Of a DNA stretch of 47,667 nucleotides, positions 15,954 to 24,797 are shown piece by piece; the first letter of the stretch is position 1, and the number at the start of each line of letters is the position of its first letter. Below the pieces are notes generated by a model, which was not told where the DNA came from, searched no databases, and saw only the letters and a program-made list of their open reading frames with translations. Both the position numbers and the translations under genes were made by a program. Source of the stretch: Shewanella sp. MBTL60-112-B2 (GTDB lineage: Bacteria; Pseudomonadota; Gammaproteobacteria; Enterobacterales; Shewanellaceae); assembly GCF_019655055.1 (NCBI RefSeq), contig NZ_BPFA01000038.1, positions 1 through 47,667 of the forward strand. Direction: 5' to 3'.

Positions 15954-16388
15954 TTATTCCTCGATCTTGCCACCGGCAGCTTCAATAGCTGCACGTGCAC
16001 CTTGGGTTACCTTCAGACCTTTAACGGTCACAGGGCGCTCAATGGTACCTGAAAGAACGATTTTAGCAAACTGTATGTTGCGAGTAACTAGATTCGCATC
16101 TTTCAGCGCATTTAGGTCGATAACATCACCGTTAACTTTAGCCAATTCGCTAATGCGAATCTCGGCAGATACCAACGCTTTACGCGAGGTAAAACCAAAC
16201 TTAGGCAAACGAATCTTAAGTGGCATTTGACCACCTTCGAAACCGACGCGAACGCCGCCACCAGAACGAGACTTCTGGCCTTTGTGACCACGGCCACAAG
16301 TTTTACCAGTGCCTGAACCGATACCGCGACCTACACGCTTAGCTGCTGATTTAGCACCTGCAGCAGGTGATAGAGTATTTAGACGCAT
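15954..16388 (-). CDS. rplO: 50S ribosomal protein L15
   Basis: This 144-aa protein begins MRLNTLSPAAGAKSAAKRVG, followed by the Gly/Arg-rich segment GRGIGSGTGKTCGRGHKGQK that threads into 23S rRNA, then a globular C-terminal domain. It is in the spc operon, 1 bp after rpmD and 7 bp before secY. Confidence 0.99.
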   Translation of the reverse strand: MRLNTLSPAAGAKSAAKRVGRGIGSGTGKTCGRGHKGQKSRSGGGVRVGFEGGQMPLKIRLPKFGFTSRKALVSAEIRISELAKVNGDVIDLNALKDANLVTRNIQFAKIVLSGTIERPVTVKGLKVTQGARAAIEAAGGKIEE

Positions 16389-16389
16389 C

Positions 16390-16575
16390 TTATACTTCCT
16401 CCACCGAAACCATGTAGTAAACCTTGTTAATCATACCGCGAACAGAAGGAGTATCTTCTAGTTCAACAGTGTGATTAATGCGGCGTAGACCTAGACCAGT
16501 CAAAGTTGCACGGTGCTTTGGTAAGCGACCGATTGAACTTTTAGTCTGAGTTACTTTAAGTGTTTTAGTAGCCAT
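16390..16575 (-). CDS. rpmD: 50S ribosomal protein L30
   Basis: This 61-aa protein contains the L30 signature (IGRLPKHRATLTGLGLRRIN, then VRGMINKVYYMVSVEE). It binds 23S/5S rRNA on the 50S surface. It lies 6 bp after rpsE. Confidence 0.98.
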   Translation of the reverse strand: MATKTLKVTQTKSSIGRLPKHRATLTGLGLRRINHTVELEDTPSVRGMINKVYYMVSVEEV

Positions 16576-16581
16576 GGTGCA

Positions 16582-17088
16582 TTAACCTCGAATTTCAGTA
16601 ACATTCAGGCCACGCTTAGCTGCGATTTGTGAAGGTGATTTCATATTCACCAACGCATCGACAGTAGCACGAACGATGTTGATCGGGTTAGTAGAACCGT
16701 ATGCTTTTGACAGAACGTTATGAACGCCTGCTACTTCCAATACGGCACGCATTGCGCCACCGGCAATAATACCGGTACCGTCAGAGGCTGGTTGCATGTA
16801 AACACGTGAACCAGTGTGACGACCCTTTACAGGGTGGTGCAAAGTACCATTGTTCAATTCAACGTTTACAATGTTACGGCGAGCCTTTTCCATTGCTTTC
16901 TGAATTGCTGCTGGTACTTCACGCGCTTTACCATAGCCATAGCCAACTTTACCGTTACCATCACCCACTACTGTTAGTGCAGTGAAGCTAAAGATACGTC
17001 CGCCTTTAACTACTTTAGAAACACGATTTACTGCAACTAATTTCTCTTGCAGATCGTCTTTTTGCTGTTGAGCTTCAAATTTAGCCAT
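16582..17088 (-). CDS. rpsE: 30S ribosomal protein S5
   Basis: This 168-aa protein has an N-terminal double-stranded RNA-binding domain (VNRVSKVVKGGRIFSFTALT, with the accuracy/spectinomycin-loop segment VVKGGR) and a C-terminal domain (AMRAVLEVAGVHNVLSKAYG). S5 acts in decoding fidelity with S4 and in mRNA entry. It is 13 bp after rplR. Confidence 0.99.
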   Translation of the reverse strand: MAKFEAQQQKDDLQEKLVAVNRVSKVVKGGRIFSFTALTVVGDGNGKVGYGYGKAREVPAAIQKAMEKARRNIVNVELNNGTLHHPVKGRHTGSRVYMQPASDGTGIIAGGAMRAVLEVAGVHNVLSKAYGSTNPINIVRATVDALVNMKSPSQIAAKRGLNVTEIRG

Positions 17089-17101
17089 TTTTCATCATTC
17101 C

Positions 17102-17452
17102 TTAGAACTTGAGGCCAGCTTCACGTGCAGCGTCTGCTAATGCAGCAACGCGACCGTGATACTTGAAGCCGGAACGATCGAATGCAACTACAGCTACGCC
17201 TTTTTCGATAGCGCGCTCAGCAAGGGTTTTACCCACTACTTTAGCTGCATCTACGTTACCTGTGTACTTTAGCTGCTCGGTTACTGCTTTTTCAGCAGTA
17301 GAAGCTGCCGCCAACACTACGTTTTCAGGGCTAATGACCTGAGCGTAAGTGTGACGTGGTGTACGATGTACAACCAGACGATTAACGCCCAGCTCTTGGA
17401 TCTTCTTACGGGCACGTAGAGCGCGGCGTAAGCGAGATGTTTTCTTATCCAT
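17102..17452 (-). CDS. rplR: 50S ribosomal protein L18
   Basis: This 116-aa protein begins MDKKTSRLRRALRARKKIQE and has the L18 core (LVVHRTPRHTYAQVI, FDRSGFKYHGRVAALADAAR). It brings 5S rRNA to the 50S subunit together with L5 (rplE, the same operon). Confidence 0.99.
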   Translation of the reverse strand: MDKKTSRLRRALRARKKIQELGVNRLVVHRTPRHTYAQVISPENVVLAAASTAEKAVTEQLKYTGNVDAAKVVGKTLAERAIEKGVAVVAFDRSGFKYHGRVAALADAAREAGLKF

Positions 17453-17463
17453 ATCGTATTACC

Positions 17464-17994
17464 TTACTTCTTCTTAGCCTCTTTACGGCGTACTTGTTCG
17501 TCAGCATAGCGAACACCTTTACCTTTGTAAGGCTCTGGTGGACGGTAACCGCGAATCTCAGCTGCAACCTGTCCGATCAACTGCTTATCAGTACCAGAAA
17601 GTACGATTTCAGTTTGTGATGGACATTCAGCTGTTACGCCGTCTGGAAGTTTGTGAACCAAAGGATGTGAGAAACCTAAAGTCAAATCGATATCTTTACC
17701 GGCAAGTTTTGCACGGTAACCAACACCAACTAACTGTAGTTTCTTAACGAAACCTTCAGAAACACCAACAACCATGTTGTTGATTAATGCACGAGCTGTA
17801 CCAGCTTGAGCAGCGGTTTTAGCGCTTTCAACTGGTGAACACTTGATTTCATTGTCTTCAACAACAACAGAAACGTCAGAGTTAATAACTCGAGTCAAAC
17901 TACCTTTAGAACCTTTTACGGTGATAGTTTGTTCGTTTAAAGTCACTTCTACGCCTGCAGGGATAGCGACTGGTGCTTTTGCGACACGAGACAT
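17464..17994 (-). CDS. rplF: 50S ribosomal protein L6
   Basis: This 176-aa protein has the two tandem L6 domains and the C-terminal signature RGYRPPEPYKGKGVRYADE. L6 binds the sarcin-ricin region of 23S rRNA near the GTPase-associated centre. It is 10 bp after rpsH. Confidence 0.99.
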   Translation of the reverse strand: MSRVAKAPVAIPAGVEVTLNEQTITVKGSKGSLTRVINSDVSVVVEDNEIKCSPVESAKTAAQAGTARALINNMVVGVSEGFVKKLQLVGVGYRAKLAGKDIDLTLGFSHPLVHKLPDGVTAECPSQTEIVLSGTDKQLIGQVAAEIRGYRPPEPYKGKGVRYADEQVRRKEAKKK

Positions 17995-18004
17995 TGCTAG
18001 CTCC

Positions 18005-18397
18005 TTATGCTACGTAGCAGATAACTTCCCCACCCATGCCATTTTGGCGGGCAGTACGATCAGTCATCAAACCTTTAGAAGTGGACACGATAGCGACACC
18101 CAGTCCGCCCATAACCTTTGGTAGATCGTTTTTACCTTTGTAAATACGAAGACCAGGACGGCTAACGCGCTGGATAGTCTCAACGACTGGCTGACCTTGG
18201 AAATACTTTAAAGTGATTTCCAATTCAGGCTTGGCTTCATCTGCTACGGCGTAGTCAGTGATATAACCTTCTTCTTTAAGCATTTTCGCGATAGCGATTT
18301 TTAGCTTAGCAGATGGCATCTTCACAGATACGTGTTTAGCAGCTTGGCCGTTACGAATACGTGTTAACATATCCGCAATAGGATCTTGCATGCTCAT
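18005..18397 (-). CDS. rpsH: 30S ribosomal protein S8
   Basis: This 130-aa protein begins MSMQDPIADMLTRIRNGQAA and has the C-terminal STSKGLMTDRTARQNGMGGE. S8 binds the central domain of 16S rRNA. In E. coli it also represses the spc operon by binding the mRNA near rplE; I did not identify the matching site here. Confidence 0.99.
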   Translation of the reverse strand: MSMQDPIADMLTRIRNGQAAKHVSVKMPSAKLKIAIAKMLKEEGYITDYAVADEAKPELEITLKYFQGQPVVETIQRVSRPGLRIYKGKNDLPKVMGGLGVAIVSTSKGLMTDRTARQNGMGGEVICYVA

Positions 18398-18421
18398 ATT
18401 AGCTTACTCCGTGACAAGTGC

Positions 18422-18727
18422 TTACCAGCTGGCCTTGCGAAGACCAGGAACTTCACCGCGCATAGTTGCTTCACGTAATTTAATACGGCTAAGGCCGAAT
18501 TTACGTAGGAAACCATGTGGGCGACCAGTTTGACTACAACGATTACGCTGACGCGCTGCGCTAGAGTCACGTGGTAGAGCTTGTAACTTAAGTACTGCAT
18601 CCCAACGGTCATCATCAGATGTAGTTGGACTGCTAATGATAGCTTTAAGTGCAGCGCGCTTTTCAGCGAACTTAGCTACGAGCTGTGCACGTTTTGCTTC
18701 ACGTGCTTTCATTGAACTTTTTGCCAT
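18422..18727 (-). CDS. rpsN: 30S ribosomal protein S14 (zinc-free long form)
   Basis: This 101-aa protein begins MAKSSMKAREAKRAQLVAKF and ends RKFGLSRIKLREATMRGEVP plus a short tail. The CXXC pairs of the short zinc form are missing (RNRCSQTGRPHG), so this is the long zinc-independent type. The start at 18727 matches the family and leaves 10 bp to rplE. A longer in-frame start (18793) would overlap rplE. S14 is a 30S head protein. Confidence 0.98.
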   Translation of the reverse strand: MAKSSMKAREAKRAQLVAKFAEKRAALKAIISSPTTSDDDRWDAVLKLQALPRDSSAARQRNRCSQTGRPHGFLRKFGLSRIKLREATMRGEVPGLRKASW

Positions 18728-18737
18728 TACGCTACCC

Positions 18738-19277
18738 TTATTTCTTGAATGGGAAGTTAAAGCCTTCGAGCAAAGCTCGGCCTTCTTCGTCATTCTTCGC
18801 AGAAGTAGTGATTACAATATCCATACCGCGGATCTTATCGATTTTATCGTATTGGATCTCTGGGAAGATAATTTGCTCACGTACGCCCATCGCATAGTTA
18901 CCACGGCCGTCGAACGATTTAACGCTCAAACCACGGAAGTCACGAATACGCGGGATCGCGATATCAACTAAACGCTCTAAGAATTCCCACATACGCTCAC
19001 CGCGTAGTGTGACCTTACAGCCGATTGGGTAGCCTTCACGGATTTTAAAACCAGCAACTGACTTACGAGCTACAGTCACTACTGGCTTTTGACCAGCGAT
19101 AGCAGTCATGTCACGAAGCGCATGCTCCATAACTTTCTTATCTGCTACTGCTTCGCCAACACCCATATTAAGGGTGATCTTTTCAATCCGAGGGACTTGC
19201 ATGACACTGGTAAAACCAAACTTTTTAGCAAGTTCAGGACTAACAGTCTCTTTGTATTTATCATGCAGTTTCGCCAT
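18738..19277 (-). CDS. rplE: 50S ribosomal protein L5
   Basis: This 179-aa protein begins MAKLHDKYKETVSPELAKKF and has the motifs KITLNMGVGEA and RDFRGLSVKSFDGRGNYAMG. L5 binds 5S rRNA and contacts the P-site tRNA. It follows rplX by 13 bp. Confidence 0.99.
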   Translation of the reverse strand: MAKLHDKYKETVSPELAKKFGFTSVMQVPRIEKITLNMGVGEAVADKKVMEHALRDMTAIAGQKPVVTVARKSVAGFKIREGYPIGCKVTLRGERMWEFLERLVDIAIPRIRDFRGLSVKSFDGRGNYAMGVREQIIFPEIQYDKIDKIRGMDIVITTSAKNDEEGRALLEGFNFPFKK

Positions 19278-19290
19278 CGTTTACTCCAAA

Positions 19291-19605
19291 TTACTTAACG
19301 AGTTCACTGTTCGACTTAAAGAAACGGACTTTTTTGCCGTCTTCAAATCGGAAACCAACGCGATCCGCTTTGCCAGTGGCAGAGTTGAAAATCGCTACGT
19401 TTGATGCTTGTATCGGTGCTTCTTGTTCAACAATACCGCCAGCTACGCCCAATTGTGGGTTTGGCTTTTGGTGTTTCTTAACAAGGTTAATACCTTCTAC
19501 AATTAATTTACCAGTTGGAAGAACCTGAGAAACTTTACCGCGTTTACCCTGGTCTTTACCTGCTAGTACAATTACTTCGTCTTGACGACGTATTTTAGCT
19601 GCCAT
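19291..19605 (-). CDS. rplX: 50S ribosomal protein L24
   Basis: This 104-aa protein carries an N-terminal KOW motif (DEVIVLAGKDQGKRGKVSQV) and the L24 motif GINLVKKHQKPNPQ. It is an assembly initiator that binds the 5' end of 23S rRNA. Confidence 0.99.
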   Translation of the reverse strand: MAAKIRRQDEVIVLAGKDQGKRGKVSQVLPTGKLIVEGINLVKKHQKPNPQLGVAGGIVEQEAPIQASNVAIFNSATGKADRVGFRFEDGKKVRFFKSNSELVK

Positions 19606-19616
19606 TTTGAAGCTCC

Positions 19617-19985
19617 TTACAGTACTTCTGGTGCCAATGACACAATCTTCATAAACTGCTCAGTACGCAATTCACGTGTCACAGGTCCAAAGATACGAGT
19701 ACCAATCGGTGCAAGGTTTGCGTTAAGCAATACCGCTGCGTTCCGATCGAAGCGAATGACAGAACCGTCTGGACGACGTACGCCTTTCTTAGTACGGACT
19801 ACCACCGCGTTATATACATCACCTTTCTTCGCTTTACCGCGAGGAATAGCTTCTTTAACAGAAACCTTGATGACGTCGCCGATACCGGCATAACGACGAT
19901 GAGAGCCACCCAAGACCTTAATACACTGAACTCTACGAGCGCCACTGTTACAGGCGACTTCTAGAGTCGATTGCATTTGGATCAT
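19617..19985 (-). CDS. rplN: 50S ribosomal protein L14
   Basis: This 122-aa protein begins MIQMQSTLEVACNSGARRVQ, with KVSVKEAIPRGKAKKGDVYN. L14 lies at the 30S interface and is also the docking site of RsfS. It is the first gene of the spc operon, set off from rpsQ by 179 bp that hold a terminator and presumably the spc promoter. Confidence 0.99.
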   Translation of the reverse strand: MIQMQSTLEVACNSGARRVQCIKVLGGSHRRYAGIGDVIKVSVKEAIPRGKAKKGDVYNAVVVRTKKGVRRPDGSVIRFDRNAAVLLNANLAPIGTRIFGPVTRELRTEQFMKIVSLAPEVL

Positions 19986-20164
19986 TTTAAGTGCTCCGCT
20001 ATCGTTACTTACAATCCCACAAAGGGGCTACATTTCACTCAAATTTCGACTTTAATTTAGTCAAAATTGGCGCGCAAGTGTAACACCTAAAAACAGGAAT
20101 AGATAGTACTAAAAATAAAAACGGCCCCAACTTTAGGAGCCGTTTGCTTAAATACCTAATAAGC
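19986..20164 (-). promoter_or_regulatory. S10/spc operon boundary and probable spc promoter
   Basis: This spacer separates the S10 operon from rplN. Downstream of the terminator at 20112-20145, possible -35 boxes TTGCGC or TTGACT are followed by A/T-rich sequence around 20030-20075. I cannot choose a single promoter. A GGCGCGCAAG segment near 20070-20080 is a GC island in an otherwise A/T-rich leader. Confidence 0.45.
20112..20145 (-). terminator. Terminator of the S10 operon (after rpsQ)
   Basis: AAACGGCCCC (20119-20128) pairs with GGAGCCGTTT (20136-20145), allowing one G-T pair, and a TTTTATTTTT tract follows on the minus strand. It lies 20 bp past the rpsQ stop. Confidence 0.85.
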
Positions 20165-20413
20165 TTAGGCTTTTGTTACTACTTCAACCAGAGTCCAAGA
20201 CTTAGTCTTAGACAGCGGACGGCATTCGCGAATAGTCACGATATCGCCAGCATTACACTGATTTTGTTCGTCATGTGCATGGATCTTAGTAGTACGCTTG
20301 ATAAACTTACCGTATAAAGGGTGTTTTACCTTACGTTCAATAGCTACAGTGATAGACTTGTCCATCTTGTCGCTAAGTACTCGACCTTGCAAAGTACGGA
20401 TAGTATCAGACAT
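20165..20413 (-). CDS. rpsQ: 30S ribosomal protein S17
   Basis: This 82-aa OB-fold protein has the S17 core (QGRVLSDKMDKSITVAIERK, VKHPLYGKFIKRTTKIHAHD, IRECRPLSKTKSW). It is a primary 16S rRNA binder. It is the last gene of the S10 operon and overlaps rpmC by one base. Confidence 0.99.
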   Translation of the reverse strand: MSDTIRTLQGRVLSDKMDKSITVAIERKVKHPLYGKFIKRTTKIHAHDEQNQCNAGDIVTIRECRPLSKTKSWTLVEVVTKA

Positions 20414-20604
20414 TATGCACCCGCCTTAGAAGTAATAATGGTCTTAACGCGCGCAATGTTGCGACGCACGATTTTAAGCTGATGAGTCTGAGTCAACTGA
20501 CCAGTGGCGTGTTGCATACGCAGATTAAACTGCTCACGCAGCAGACCAAGCAGTTCAGCGTTCAATTCTTCAACGCTCTTTTCTGTTAGTTCGCTCGCTT
20601 TCAT
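20413..20604 (-). CDS. rpmC: 50S ribosomal protein L29
   Basis: This 63-aa helical protein begins [20 protein letters not shown] and has the [10 protein letters not shown] motif. L29 sits beside the tunnel exit near L23, next to the binding site for SRP and trigger factor. It overlaps rplP and rpsQ by one base each. Confidence 0.99.
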
Positions 20605-21014
20605 TACATCACCGTCTTAGTTACGAAGGTAGTCTTCAGAGGTAGTTTAGCTGCAGCTAGGGTGAAAGCTTCACGAGCTAACTCCTCAGATACACCATTC
20701 ATCTCATAAAGAACCTTACCTGGTTGAATCTGGCAAACCCAGTATTCAACGTTACCCTTACCTTTACCCATACGCACTTCTAGAGGCTTAGAGGTAATTG
20801 GCTTGTCAGGGAATACGCGGATCCAGATCTGACCTTGACGCTTAATGTGACGTGTCATAGCACGACGCGCAGCTTCAATTTGACGAGCAGTTAGACGACC
20901 ACGTCCAACAGCTTTCAAACCGAATTCACCGAAGCTAACTTCAGTGCCGTTCGCTAGACCACGGTTGCGGCCTTTGAACATTTTGCGAAACTTCATTCTT
21001 TTTGGTTGCAGCAT
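20604..21014 (-). CDS. rplP: 50S ribosomal protein L16
   Basis: This 136-aa protein begins [20 protein letters not shown] and has [20 protein letters not shown] and [14 protein letters not shown]16 organises the A-site tRNA region of the 50S. It lies 11 bp after rpsC. Confidence 0.99.
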
Positions 21015-21025
21015 TGCCAGCTCTC

Positions 21026-21715
21026 CTATTTACCGCGAGGCTTACGCTTCGGCTGCTGTTTCGGCTCTTCGTGCTGAGGTAGAACGCCGTCTAGAACTTC
21101 GCCTTTGAAGACCCAAACTTTAACGCCAATCACACCGTATTGAGTGTGACTCTCAGAAGTAGAATAGTCGATATCAGCACGCAGTGTATGCAAAGGTACA
21201 CGACCTTCACGATACCACTCTGAACGCGCAATCTCAGCGCCGCCTAGACGGCCACTCACTTCAACTTTGATACCCTTAGCACCAAGACGCATTGCGTTTT
21301 GAACTGCGCGCTTCATAGCACGACGGAACATAACACGACGCTCTAGCTGCGAAGCGATGCCATCGGCAACAAGCTTAGCATCTAGCTCTGGCTTACGGAT
21401 TTCAGCGATGTTGATTTGAGCTGGAATACCAGTCAGCTTAGCAACTGCATTGCGTAGCTTCTCAACGTCTTCGCCTTTCTTACCAATCACAACGCCTGGA
21501 CGGGCTGTGTGGATAGTTACGCGAACACTCTTAGCTGGACGCTCGATAACAATCTTAGAAACTGAAGCTTGAGTAAGTTTCTTTTCTAGAAACTTACGCA
21601 CTTCCCAGTCACTGCTCAAGTTATTGGCATAGTCTGACTTGTCAGCGTACCAGGTCGAGATCCAAGGCTTAGTGATACCCAGACGGATACCATTAGGATG
21701 TACTTTCTGTCCCAT
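21026..21715 (-). CDS. rpsC: 30S ribosomal protein S3
   Basis: This 229-aa protein has an N-terminal KH domain with GKKGEDVEKLR and the C-terminal domain (VSGRLGGAEIARSEWYREGR). S3 lines the mRNA entry channel with S4 and S5. The tail is Lys/Arg/Gln-rich (EEPKQQPKRKPRGK). Confidence 0.99.
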   Translation of the reverse strand: MGQKVHPNGIRLGITKPWISTWYADKSDYANNLSSDWEVRKFLEKKLTQASVSKIVIERPAKSVRVTIHTARPGVVIGKKGEDVEKLRNAVAKLTGIPAQINIAEIRKPELDAKLVADGIASQLERRVMFRRAMKRAVQNAMRLGAKGIKVEVSGRLGGAEIARSEWYREGRVPLHTLRADIDYSTSESHTQYGVIGVKVWVFKGEVLDGVLPQHEEPKQQPKRKPRGK

Positions 21716-21724
21716 TGCTAACTC

Positions 21725-22057
21725 CTAGCGATCTGACACAACCACAGTAATGTGGCTGGTGCGCTTGATTATACGATCAGCACGGCCTTTGGCACGTGGC
21801 ATGATACGCTTCATAGTTGGACCTTCATCGATCATAATAGCTCCAACTCTTAGTTCGTCAATGTCAGCACCTTCATTGTGCTCAGCATTAGCGATAGCAG
21901 AGTCCAGTACTTTCTTAACAAGTACTGCAGCTTTCTTAGGGCTGAAAGTTAGAATTTCGAGAGCCTTAGCAACAGGCAGTCCACGGATTTGATCTGCAAC
22001 CAAACGACACTTTTGAGGCGACGTACGGGCAAAACGATGTTTAGCTAAAACTTCCAT
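21725..22057 (-). CDS. rplV: 50S ribosomal protein L22
   Basis: This 110-aa protein begins [20 protein letters not shown]. Its long beta-hairpin ([20 protein letters not shown]) reaches the constriction of the exit tunnel. No deletion is seen in the loop where macrolide-resistance changes occur. Confidence 0.99.
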
Positions 22058-22072
22058 CTTATGTCTCCCGTA

Positions 22073-22351
22073 TTAACGCTTCTTCGCTTTCTTATCTGCA
22101 GCATGGCCGCGATAAGTGCGAGTTGGTGAAAATTCACCAAGCTTGTGGCCGATCATTTCGTCAGTTACGAACACAGGTACGTGCTGACGACCATTATGGA
22201 CAGCGATGGTCATTCCAATCATGTTAGGAATGATCATAGAGCGGCGAGACCAAGTCTTAATAGGCTTCTTGTCTCCAGCTTCCATCGCTTTCTCTACCTT
22301 CTTCAGCAAGTGTAGGTCAATGAATGGACCTTTCTTGAGAGAACGTGGCAT
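22073..22351 (-). CDS. rpsS: 30S ribosomal protein S19
   Basis: This 92-aa protein begins MPRSLKKGPFIDLHLLKKVE and has WSRRSMIIPNMIGMTIAVHN and HKLGEFSPTRTYRGHAADKK. It is a 30S head protein that forms a complex with S13. Confidence 0.99.
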   Translation of the reverse strand: MPRSLKKGPFIDLHLLKKVEKAMEAGDKKPIKTWSRRSMIIPNMIGMTIAVHNGRQHVPVFVTDEMIGHKLGEFSPTRTYRGHAADKKAKKR

Positions 22352-22362
22352 GGCGAATCCTC

Positions 22363-23190
22363 TTACTTTTTATTGCGACGACGTACGATGTACTTGTCGG
22401 TGCGTTTATTACTACGAGTCTTGTAACCCTTAGTAGGTTGACCCCATGGAGATACAGGGTGACGGCCACCAGAAGTACGGCCTTCACCACCACCATGTGG
22501 GTGATCTACTGGGTTCATTGCAACACCACGAACTGTTGGGCGTACGCCTCTCCAGCGTTTAGCACCTGCTTTACCTAACTGGCGTAGCATATGCTCGGCA
22601 TTACCAACTTCACCCAATGTCGCGCGGCAATCAACCGGCACTTTACGCATTTCGCCAGAGCGAAGACGTAGAGTGGCGTATGCGCCGTCACGAGCAATAA
22701 CTTGTACATAAGCACCAGCTGAACGCGCGATCTGAGCACCTTTACCAGGCTTCATTTCGACTGCGTGCACTACGCTACCCACAGGGATATTACGTAGAGG
22801 CATTGCGTTACCGCTCTTGATCTCTGCATCGATACCAGACTGGATCTTATCACCAGCTTGCATGCCTTTAGCAGCAAGGATATAACGACGCTCACCGTCA
22901 GCGTAAAGTACCAATGCGATGTTAGCTGTACGGTTTGGATCATATTCCAAACGTTCAACCTTCGCAGGGATACCGTCTTTGTTACGCTTAAAGTCGATTA
23001 GACGATAATGTTGCTTATGACCACCACCAACGTGGCGGACAGTGATACGACCAGTATTGTTACGGCCACCACTTTTTGATTTTTTCGCCAACAGGCCTGC
23101 AAAAGGTTTACCCTTATGCAAATCGCTGTTCACCACTTTAACTACGTGGCGACGACCTGGAGAGGTTGGCTTACACTTAATAACTGCCAT
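22363..23190 (-). CDS. rplB: 50S ribosomal protein L2
   Basis: This 275-aa protein has the OB and SH3-like domains and the highly conserved HPHGGGEGRTSGGRHPVSPW near the C-terminus, whose histidine lies close to the peptidyl transferase centre. L2 is needed for subunit association. It is 17 bp after rplW. Confidence 0.99.
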   Translation of the reverse strand: MAVIKCKPTSPGRRHVVKVVNSDLHKGKPFAGLLAKKSKSGGRNNTGRITVRHVGGGHKQHYRLIDFKRNKDGIPAKVERLEYDPNRTANIALVLYADGERRYILAAKGMQAGDKIQSGIDAEIKSGNAMPLRNIPVGSVVHAVEMKPGKGAQIARSAGAYVQVIARDGAYATLRLRSGEMRKVPVDCRATLGEVGNAEHMLRQLGKAGAKRWRGVRPTVRGVAMNPVDHPHGGGEGRTSGGRHPVSPWGQPTKGYKTRSNKRTDKYIVRRRNKK

Positions 23191-23207
23191 GATAATTCTC
23201 CTAATGC

Positions 23208-23510
23208 TTACTCAGCGCCGCCGACGAAATCGATGTCAGCACCAGCAGCTAAGGTAACATAAGCTTTTTTCCAATCGCTACGACGGCCAGTACGGGCACC
23301 GTGACGCTTAGTTTTGCCTTTGTTAACCAAAGTACGAACTGTATCAACTTCAACTTCAAATAGCTGTGCTACTGCAGCTTTAACTTCAGCTTTAGTTGCA
23401 TCGATAGCTACACGGAATACTACCGTGTTGTTATTCTCTGCATTCACAGTGCTCTTCTCAGAGATGTGTGGTGCAAGAATAACTTTTAGCAAACGTTCTT
23501 GGCTTATCAT
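23208..23510 (-). CDS. rplW: 50S ribosomal protein L23
   Basis: This 100-aa protein begins MISQERLLKVILAPHISEKS, with NKGKTKRHGARTGRRSDWKK as the extended loop. It surrounds the tunnel exit and docks trigger factor and SRP. Its start overlaps the rplD stop by 4 bp. Confidence 0.99.
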   Translation of the reverse strand: MISQERLLKVILAPHISEKSTVNAENNNTVVFRVAIDATKAEVKAAVAQLFEVEVDTVRTLVNKGKTKRHGARTGRRSDWKKAYVTLAAGADIDFVGGAE

Positions 23511-24112
23511 CCCAGCATCTCCTCGATTTGCTTAATAGCTTCAGCAGTAACTAGTACTTTGTTGAAAGCGATTAGACTTACTGGATCGATACCAGCAACG
23601 TCACGTACGTCAACTTTGTACAGGTTACGAGCAGCTAAGAACAAGTTCTCGTCAACTTCTGGAGTAACAATCAACACGTCTTCAAGTTGCATTTCGTTTA
23701 GTTTAGCTTTCAGCTCTTTAGTTTTAGGAGCTTCAACACCGAACGACTCAACAACGATAAGACGGTCTTGACGTACCAATTCAGAGAAAATGCTTTTCAG
23801 CGCTCCGCGGTACATCTTTTTGTTAACTTTTTGGCTATGATCTTGTGTTTTAGCAGCGAATGTTACGCCACCGCCACGCCAGATTGGGCCTTTAACAGTA
23901 CCAGCACGTGCACGGCCAGTACCTTTTTGGCGCCAAGGCTTTTTGCCTGAGCCAGTTACTTCTGCGCGAGTCTTTTGAGCACGAGTGCCCTGACGCGCGT
24001 TTGCAGCGTAAGCTACAACTACCTGATGAACCAGTGCTTCATTAAAGTCACGGCCAAAGGTAGCTTCGGAAACTTCAAGAGCACTCTGTGCGTCTTTCAA
24101 TACCAATTCCAT
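23507..24112 (-). CDS. rplD: 50S ribosomal protein L4
   Basis: This 201-aa protein has the extended tunnel loop (GTRAQKTRAEVTGSGKKPWR, then QKGTGRARAGTVKGP). In E. coli and relatives L4 also represses the S10 operon by causing transcription termination at a leader hairpin. A matching T-tailed hairpin lies upstream of rpsJ at 25135-25190. Confidence 0.99.
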   Translation of the reverse strand: MELVLKDAQSALEVSEATFGRDFNEALVHQVVVAYAANARQGTRAQKTRAEVTGSGKKPWRQKGTGRARAGTVKGPIWRGGGVTFAAKTQDHSQKVNKKMYRGALKSIFSELVRQDRLIVVESFGVEAPKTKELKAKLNEMQLEDVLIVTPEVDENLFLAARNLYKVDVRDVAGIDPVSLIAFNKVLVTAEAIKQIEEMLG

Positions 24113-24129
24113 TACTATCTCCTCAGACC

Positions 24130-24768
24130 TTAAGCTTTAACAGCTGGTTTGATGATCAGGTCGCCATTAGTAGCGCCTGGAACTGCACCCTTAACCAATA
24201 GCAGGTTACGTTCAGCATCTACACGAATTACTTCTAGATTCTGTGTCGTAACACGCTCTGCACCCATGTGGCCAGACATTTTCTTACCTTTGAAAACGCG
24301 ACCAGGTGTTTGGTTTTGACCAATAGAACCGTTAGCTCTATGTGCCAGTGAGTTACCATGTGTTGCATCTTGAGTACGGAAGTTCCAACGCTTAATACCG
24401 CCTTGGAAGCCCTTACCTTTTGATTGACCAGTAACATCAACTTTCGCTATGTCAGCGAAGATATCTACATTAAGCTCAGCACCAACTTCGATGCCTTCGC
24501 CTTCACCATCTGCCAAACGCATTTCCCATAAACCACGACCGGCTTCAACGCCTGCCTTAGCAAAGTGACCTGCTTCTGGTTTAGTGATGCGATTAGCTTT
24601 TTTGGTACCAGTAGTAACTTGAAGTGCACGGTAACCATCTGTATCCAAAGTTCTCACTTGGGTTACACGGTTAGCAGCAATTTCAATTACTGTTACAGGT
24701 ACCGACGCGCCATCTTCATTGAAGATGCGAGTCATACCTACTTTACGACCGATAAGACCGATAGCCAT
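24130..24768 (-). CDS. rplC: 50S ribosomal protein L3
   Basis: This 212-aa protein begins MAIGLIGRKVGMTRIFNEDG. The central extension (HRANGSIGQNQTPGRVFKGK) includes the glutamine methylated by PrmB in E. coli. L3 initiates 50S assembly. It is 29 bp after rpsJ. Confidence 0.99.
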   Translation of the reverse strand: MAIGLIGRKVGMTRIFNEDGASVPVTVIEIAANRVTQVRTLDTDGYRALQVTTGTKKANRITKPEAGHFAKAGVEAGRGLWEMRLADGEGEGIEVGAELNVDIFADIAKVDVTGQSKGKGFQGGIKRWNFRTQDATHGNSLAHRANGSIGQNQTPGRVFKGKKMSGHMGAERVTTQNLEVIRVDAERNLLLVKGAVPGATNGDLIIKPAVKA

Positions 24769-24797
24769 CTCTCAAACCTCTTCTAACTGGATTTCAA

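Noticed and set aside
15947..16000. Longer start for secY
   Set aside because: It would run into rplO and add 18 residues foreign to SecY; the ATG at 15946 gives the family N-terminus.
18728..18793. Longer start for rpsN
   Set aside because: It would lie inside rplE; the ATG at 18727 fits the S14 family.
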